Assembly: GCA_018335875.1 (NCBI GenBank)
Contig: JAGXRN010000036.1
Span: forward strand, 1 to 39,532
Direction: 5' to 3'
Length of the DNA stretch: 39,532 bases
From: Dethiobacter sp.
Lineage (GTDB): Bacteria; Bacillota; Dethiobacteria; Dethiobacterales; Dethiobacteraceae
The notes under the pieces are model-generated. The model was given only the letters and a program-made list of their open reading frames with translations. It was not told the DNA's origin and did no database searches. The first letter of the stretch is position 1; each line of letters opens with the position of its first letter. This document shows, in pieces, positions 35,296 to 39,532 of the stretch. A program made the position numbers and the translations under genes.

Positions 35296-36661
35296 CATAA
35301 ACCCCCACATACTTACCTTTTTTCTTTGCAACATCCAAAACTTTTCCATATTTTTCACTAGCATCACTAGGCTTGCTTACATAGTTATAGGTTGAGCCAA
35401 CAACTATTAATAATCTTCTTGCACGGCTAAACGCTACATTGATTCGTTCCGGAGTGCGTAGGAATTCTGAAATATTTGTATTCGGATTGTTCACGACAAG
35501 GCTCACAATCATAATGTCTTTTTCCATACCCTGAAACTTATCTACAGTTGATATCTTGAGCTTAACATTAGCGCTTAGATTTGTTTTATCCGGTTCAAAC
35601 ATTTTCTTAATTAAATTTGTTTGTGCTGCGTAAACTGAGGTAACACCTATTTCAAAAACTTCTTCATGTTCGTGGTTTTTTAGTTGGGCAATGATTTGAT
35701 TCAATATTTTTAGAACCAATTCCGCCTCTAGGGCGTTCTTTCTGCTGCCACCTTCCTGTGTATGCTTCCACTTATCATCCTGTGGTAAATCTATCCATAC
35801 TATATGACAGTTGGTAGGAAGCCAACCCCCTAAGCTGATACCATGCTGACGCGCTTCAGCTAGTTTCTCTAAACCAGGTCCTGCTTGAAGTTCGTAATTG
35901 TAAAATTGATTGATAGCTTCCATTATATGAGGGTGCATTCGGTACTGCAAAGTGAGCATAGATGTTCTCGTATCGCTGACTTCTACCAGATGATTATATC
36001 TTTCTTTAAATAGGCTGGTTTTTAACTTATTTTCCAGTTCTTCCTTGTTCTCCTCCAGCATCTCGGCAGCTTCCAGAAAACATGAATCTTCTCCGAAAAT
36101 AGGTGGCAGTTGCATATGGTCTCCGACAAGGATAACTTTTTTCCCGAGTAAGCAGGGAATCAGCAGTTCAGTAGGTGTCGCCTTGGAGACTTCGTCCACG
36201 ATCACCACATCAAACTCAGAATACAACTTCAAAAACTCCCTATTACCGGCATGTGTGCAGGTAGCCCCAACCACATTGGCTGATCGTAAAAACATTTCGG
36301 TCAATTTCTGGCTGATTTCAGGATTATCTGAATTGATAGCGGAAATCCAATCTTCAAGAATTTTTGATTTTACAATCACGTTCCGATTGCCGCCTTCTTT
36401 TCTAAGTGCAGTAGAGTATCTTACTTTTGCTCTGTCTAGGTCAACCCAATTTGGAAAGGACACATTAAGCTTGGAAGGAAGATTTTCTCTTGACCTCAAA
36501 GTTTTCCAGTGCTCATTACCAGCTTCAAATTCTTTTTCACCGGTTACAATCTTCTCTGAAATAGCCTCAAGAGTTTTGTTGTTATTGATAGTTTTATTTA
36601 TAAGAGTTTGTCTTTTAAATTGAATATCTAGTGAGAGACTTTCAGCTTCCGAAACCAACAC
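35282..36661 (-). CDS. SF1 (UPF1-like) helicase, C-terminal part, 459 aa
   Basis: Carries the later superfamily 1 motifs: II-III VIVDEVSKATPTELLIP and VGDHMQLPPI, IV LTLQYRMHPHI, V STVDKFQGMEKDIMIVS and VI RINVAFSRARRLLIVVG. Motif I is on the upstream ORF, so this is the second half of one helicase. The frame is open upstream of the GTG at 36661 to beyond 36800 and encodes a coiled-coil (SKKENLEDSF, LSLKNLQVLV). A true independent start is therefore unlikely. Belongs to the COG1112 / AAA_11-AAA_12 group. Its end overlaps the PLD gene. Confidence 0.85.
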   Translation of the reverse strand: MLVSEAESLSLDIQFKRQTLINKTINNNKTLEAISEKIVTGEKEFEAGNEHWKTLRSRENLPSKLNVSFPNWVDLDRAKVRYSTALRKEGGNRNVIVKSKILEDWISAINSDNPEISQKLTEMFLRSANVVGATCTHAGNREFLKLYSEFDVVIVDEVSKATPTELLIPCLLGKKVILVGDHMQLPPIFGEDSCFLEAAEMLEENKEELENKLKTSLFKERYNHLVEVSDTRTSMLTLQYRMHPHIMEAINQFYNYELQAGPGLEKLAEARQHGISLGGWLPTNCHIVWIDLPQDDKWKHTQEGGSRKNALEAELVLKILNQIIAQLKNHEHEEVFEIGVTSVYAAQTNLIKKMFEPDKTNLSANVKLKISTVDKFQGMEKDIMIVSLVVNNPNTNISEFLRTPERINVAFSRARRLLIVVGSTYNYVSKPSDASEKYGKVLDVAKKKGKYVGVYDVLG

Positions 36662-36717
36662 TTGCAGGTTTTTTAGAGAAAGCTCTAAATTATCTTTGAC
36701 TATCCTGAAAGAATCTT

Positions 36718-39093
36718 CTAGATTTTCCTTCTTGCTAATAAGTGCACTGCAGTAGCATAAAAACTTATCCTCGTAACTTTCAGAAGTATTTGAACAGCCC
36801 TGTATTTCCAGGTAAAGTTTTCGGTCTGTTCGAATATGTTTGCGGTCTCTTGAGAAAAATAATATGACTTTTTAAGCTGGGAGACATATTCAACCTCAGC
36901 TTTTATGCCACGTTCCAGTTCTTTGATTTCTACTTTTGACTCAAATAGTTTGTTAGCACAATCCTGACGTATCTGTTTTGAAAGAACGTACCTTGGTTCG
37001 GTAAACGGCGCATTTTCAATCCTGTTAATGGCTGTCCTCAATTCTTCTATTCCGCGATTTAGCTTAGCGCGGTACCAAATGCGGATAAATGGCTTGTTTG
37101 CCTTATACCTAAGGAACCTGAAACTGGCAAGGATTTGTTCAAGTAAAGAACATGCTTCACGTGTGGTAGCAGCGGTTTCTGCTCTTTCCCATGCATTAAT
37201 CAATTCTAATGTCTTTTTTTTCGATCCATTTTTTGTACATAAATTATCTGAGATGATACTAAATGCACTGTCCAAACGCTCCTGGAGCTGGATAAACGTT
37301 CCGCTGAATTTATGCAGCTCAATTGTTGTTTTATCTAGTCCGTTCTGCAATAATTTTTCAAGTATTATTACTTCATCCTTTTTCCGTTCAAGATGCCTGG
37401 ACAAATTAAATATAGTGTGTTCGCGTGCTTGGACTAAATCATTGTGACTTTTAATTTCCTGTAAAACTTCCTGGCTTTTAAACAGCAACTCATTAATTCG
37501 CTGTAGTATATCATGCTTTGCCCCGCCTGGCTGAATTTCTATTAACTGAAACTGTAAGTCTGATGCCCTTTGCCAGGGAGAAGCAATGTCTGACCAGACT
37601 TCCTTAAGCAACGTTACCGCATATTCTTTTTGTTCCCCCCAAAGAGCAGGCTCTTCAAATACTACATTTTCAGTGCTCCTCAAGCCAATTTCTATTTGCT
37701 GGACTGCTATACCCAGCATAGCCAAATTATCGCGTGAAGCTGTAAGATAAGCTAGGTTAGCCTTGTCTTTGTCAATGGTCTCCTCTAATGTCTGGGCTTT
37801 TTTATAAATACTTTCCCTTACTGCTAACCATTCCTCTGCCAACTTAGCCCAGTTTAACAAATAATCCCAATTATCTTGATAGAAGCTTTTTCTAGACGCT
37901 AGCTTTTCTAGTTTATCTAATTTCTTGATAGAATTCTCTGCTACTGACAATAACCATCGCTTAACAGCCCTTTCCTGTACAAATTCAAGGCCTTCGTCCT
38001 CATATTTGCTTCCGATACGAACCGCTCTGATATCAGGATGTTTATGTAGTCTACTCAAGGCATTGTCAACTGCCAAATTAGCCTGCGAGGATACTAAAAC
38101 TCTTTTATCTTCTTCTCTTACAATTTGATAGCATAGTTCCGCAATAAAGGTTGTCTTACCGGTGCCGGGAGGCCCCTGCATAAAAAAACAATCTGGTGAT
38201 GCCATAGCCAAAGACACAGCTTTACGCTGGTCATAATTCGTCAACGCCGGATTTAAACATCTCTCTTCAGGAATTGGCTCAACAGAACCAAGACCAACAA
38301 GTCCTAGTTCCTCACTACCACCGTAAAGGATTTTATCCAGGTTGGGCAAAAGTCCACCGCTCTTTTTTAGCCTTTCTATTGCTCTATCCTGGATCCGAAT
38401 CAGATGCAATTGTCCCCTTGCCTGGTTTTCTATCCAACCCTCTGCCGGAATTTCTATCCTGCCTTTTGCAAGTAAATTATAATCCTCTTCTTCTAGTCGA
38501 AGCCTCACAGACTGATTATTAACATCAAAGTCTAGTATTTTAGCATTAATCCTGTTATCATCATCCTGATAATAAAGGCTGTTTTCCTCTTCATTAAAAG
38601 CAACGAGATATACTGTATCCCTTCTTACATTTTCCATCAGCTTTTTTAGATCCTGGTCGCTTTCCGGATTTACATTTACTCTAATTACGGAATCGTCTTC
38701 CTTGACATATTTTCGATTGGTATAACGTAAAATAAACTTTTTCTTTTCAGCCATCTTCTCCTGAACATATAAAAAAGCTTTCCATCTCTCCAATCTTTTA
38801 TCAACTTCCGATACTCTCTCTTCTCTGGTCTGGGCAGCAAAAAGTTTATTAAACCAATTTAAAGGAATACGATGAGACTCCCATCCCCCCAAGATTAACT
38901 CACCTTTAAACTCCAATTCATGCGGCTGTTTTTCGCTATTCCAGAAATTAGCACCTGTGGCCAACAATCCCTGCTCAGTTATGACAACAGTAAATTGCAG
39001 TCCTTTATTATTCGTACCTAATAATCTAAGACCTAGCTTCGGTAGATTGGTTTGGAGTGGCACAGCCCAGCTGGACACGAATAAGTGCTCCAT
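36718..39093 (-). CDS. SF1 (UPF1-like) helicase, N-terminal part, 791 aa, frameshifted
   Basis: The N-terminal ~250 residues are beta-rich accessory domain, followed by the Q/motif I region ALTNYDQRKAVSLAMASPDCFFMQGPPGTGKTTFIAELC and motif Ia VLVSSQANLAVDNAL. Then comes a long coiled-coil insertion (~350-790) as in COG1112-type helicases. The reading frame is lost near 36800-36815: the last ~30 residues (TWKYRAVQILL...) are out of frame, and shifting by -1 at ENFT joins to LEIQGCSNTSES and the downstream ORF. Intact, the protein would be about 1290 aa. No classical slippery heptamer was seen, so a mutation or sequencing error is more likely than programmed shifting. ATG at 39093 has only a weak ribosome binding site. 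Confidence 0.85.
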   Translation of the reverse strand: MEHLFVSSWAVPLQTNLPKLGLRLLGTNNKGLQFTVVITEQGLLATGANFWNSEKQPHELEFKGELILGGWESHRIPLNWFNKLFAAQTREERVSEVDKRLERWKAFLYVQEKMAEKKKFILRYTNRKYVKEDDSVIRVNVNPESDQDLKKLMENVRRDTVYLVAFNEEENSLYYQDDDNRINAKILDFDVNNQSVRLRLEEEDYNLLAKGRIEIPAEGWIENQARGQLHLIRIQDRAIERLKKSGGLLPNLDKILYGGSEELGLVGLGSVEPIPEERCLNPALTNYDQRKAVSLAMASPDCFFMQGPPGTGKTTFIAELCYQIVREEDKRVLVSSQANLAVDNALSRLHKHPDIRAVRIGSKYEDEGLEFVQERAVKRWLLSVAENSIKKLDKLEKLASRKSFYQDNWDYLLNWAKLAEEWLAVRESIYKKAQTLEETIDKDKANLAYLTASRDNLAMLGIAVQQIEIGLRSTENVVFEEPALWGEQKEYAVTLLKEVWSDIASPWQRASDLQFQLIEIQPGGAKHDILQRINELLFKSQEVLQEIKSHNDLVQAREHTIFNLSRHLERKKDEVIILEKLLQNGLDKTTIELHKFSGTFIQLQERLDSAFSIISDNLCTKNGSKKKTLELINAWERAETAATTREACSLLEQILASFRFLRYKANKPFIRIWYRAKLNRGIEELRTAINRIENAPFTEPRYVLSKQIRQDCANKLFESKVEIKELERGIKAEVEYVSQLKKSYYFSQETANIFEQTENFTWKYRAVQILLKVTRISFYATAVHLLARRKI

Positions 39094-39223
39094 TCTCTGA
39101 TTCTCTTAGAATTTTACATAAGTTTGATTTCTCGTGGGCTCTGCCCACACCCACCCTCGCCGGGAGGCAGCCCGCCATGATTGACATGACGGGATGACAA
39201 TAGGGTATGGGGGTTGTGAGGCC

Positions 39224-39264
39224 GTCAAGGGTAAAGCTCCGCCCGGCTTGGGCCGGCCCTTGAC
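39224..39264. repeat. Inverted repeat in the IS-flanking GC-rich segment
   Basis: GTCAAGGG (39224-39231) and CCCTTGAC (39257-39264) flank a GC-rich core with CCGG-CTTGGG-CCGG. It lies in the 200-base GC-rich stretch between the transposase stop and the helicase gene, probably part of the IS or a second mobile remnant. I could not define the IS terminal repeat. Confidence 0.5.
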
Positions 39265-39295
39265 CGCCGATGACATGGGCGGCAACCCACGACTG

Positions 39296-39532
39296 TTAAG
39301 CTGCTTTAAAGTGATCCTGGCTATGATATCTTTCATATTCCATAGGCGACATATAACCTAAGCTGCTGTGGGATCTTCTGGAGTTATACCAGGTTTCTAT
39401 ATAGTTGATGATAGCGATTTTAGCCTCTTCCCGGGTTTTAAAGCGCCTTCTATGAACCAGGTCCTTCTTCAATGTGGCAAAAAATGATTCCATGCAGGCA
39501 TTATCATAGCAGTCTCCCTTAGCACTCATGCT
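39296..39532 (-). CDS. IS3-family transposase OrfB, C-terminal part (runs off window)
   Basis: The 3' end of an IS3-family DDE transposase: KGDCYDNACMESFFATLKKDL contains the catalytic Glu of the DDE triad. It is followed by REEAKIAIINYIETWYNSRRSHSSLGYMSPMEYE, the standard integrase-core ending (rve). The gene starts beyond the right edge. It reads towards the helicase gene, whose start is about 200 bases away, so the insertion may have displaced that operon's promoter or added one. Confidence 0.92.
   Translation of the reverse strand, partial: SMSAKGDCYDNACMESFFATLKKDLVHRRRFKTREEAKIAIINYIETWYNSRRSHSSLGYMSPMEYERYHSQDHFKAA

Noticed and set aside
36045..36623. 192-aa plus-strand ORF inside the helicase gene
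   Set aside because: Antisense of the conserved SF1 motifs; no ribosome binding site and Ser-rich composition.
36780..36850. Programmed -1 frameshift in the helicase gene
   Set aside because: The phase matches a -1 shift but no X-XXY-YYZ slippery heptamer or strong downstream hairpin is visible; an indel is simpler.
39106..39336. 76-aa minus-strand ORF between the transposase and helicase genes
   Set aside because: Out-of-frame reading through the transposase end and a GC-rich repeat region; Pro/Arg-rich, not protein-like.
1..39532. CRISPR array
   Set aside because: No regularly spaced direct repeats and no cas genes were seen.

Overview
The window looks like an accessory (genomic island) region of a low-to-mid GC Gram-positive bacterium, most likely an anaerobic Clostridia/Peptococcaceae-type Firmicute. 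The grounds are strong AGGAGG ribosome binding sites, frequent GTG/TTG starts, a MazF-type toxin pair, a DUF1653 gene, an IS3-family transposase and a remnant of a selenocysteine tRNA. The species cannot be named from the sequence.

Left part (1-5022): a TPR-repeat protein (minus strand), a small frameshifted ORF, a small hypothetical gene, an RHH antitoxin/MazF-PemK toxin pair with its own promoter, operator and terminator (plus strand), then three minus-strand genes: a zinc-ribbon protein, a PD-(D/E)XK nuclease-fold protein and a DUF1653 protein. At 5023-5085 lies the 3' half of a tRNA-Sec gene (anticodon loop to CCA), its 5' half replaced by unrelated AT-rich DNA. A short ORF resembling an integrase C-terminus sits beside it at 5227-5301. 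Together they look like an attachment-site junction, with an integrated element probably extending rightwards.

Centre (6.4-33.3 kb): a large 7-deazaguanine-in-DNA (Dpd) modification/restriction cluster. One minus-strand operon (14582 to 6444) runs DpdG-like, DpdH-like ATPase, XRE regulator, a large TGT-like enzyme with an N-terminal DUF6884-type domain, a YhhQ/VUT queuosine-precursor transporter and QueC (preQ0 synthase). It ends at a clear terminator. A second TGT-like gene (dpdA, 303 aa) diverges from it across an 82-bp gap with a 20-bp palindrome and mirror-image promoters. A second minus-strand operon (33257 to 15539) has dpdE-dpdF-dpdG-dpdH-dpdI-dpdJ-dpdK-dpdD, nearly all overlapping or translationally coupled. 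The working model is that QueC and/or the transporter supply preQ0, TGT-like enzymes swap it for guanine in DNA, and the helicase/ATPase/PLD-like set attacks unmodified DNA. The unusual points are two TGT-like enzymes and two DpdG-DpdH-type pairs in one locus, with no recognisable dpdB or dpdC.

Right part (33.3-39.5 kb): visibly more AT-rich DNA with an SF1 (UPF1/COG1112-like) helicase gene split by a frameshift and an overlapping phospholipase-D-family nuclease gene. This helicase+PLD composition recalls Mokosh-type anti-phage systems. The window ends inside an IS3-family transposase gene. Overall this is a defence island: a toxin-antitoxin pair, a nuclease-fold gene, an elaborated Dpd system and a helicase-PLD system next to an apparent tRNA-Sec attachment site.
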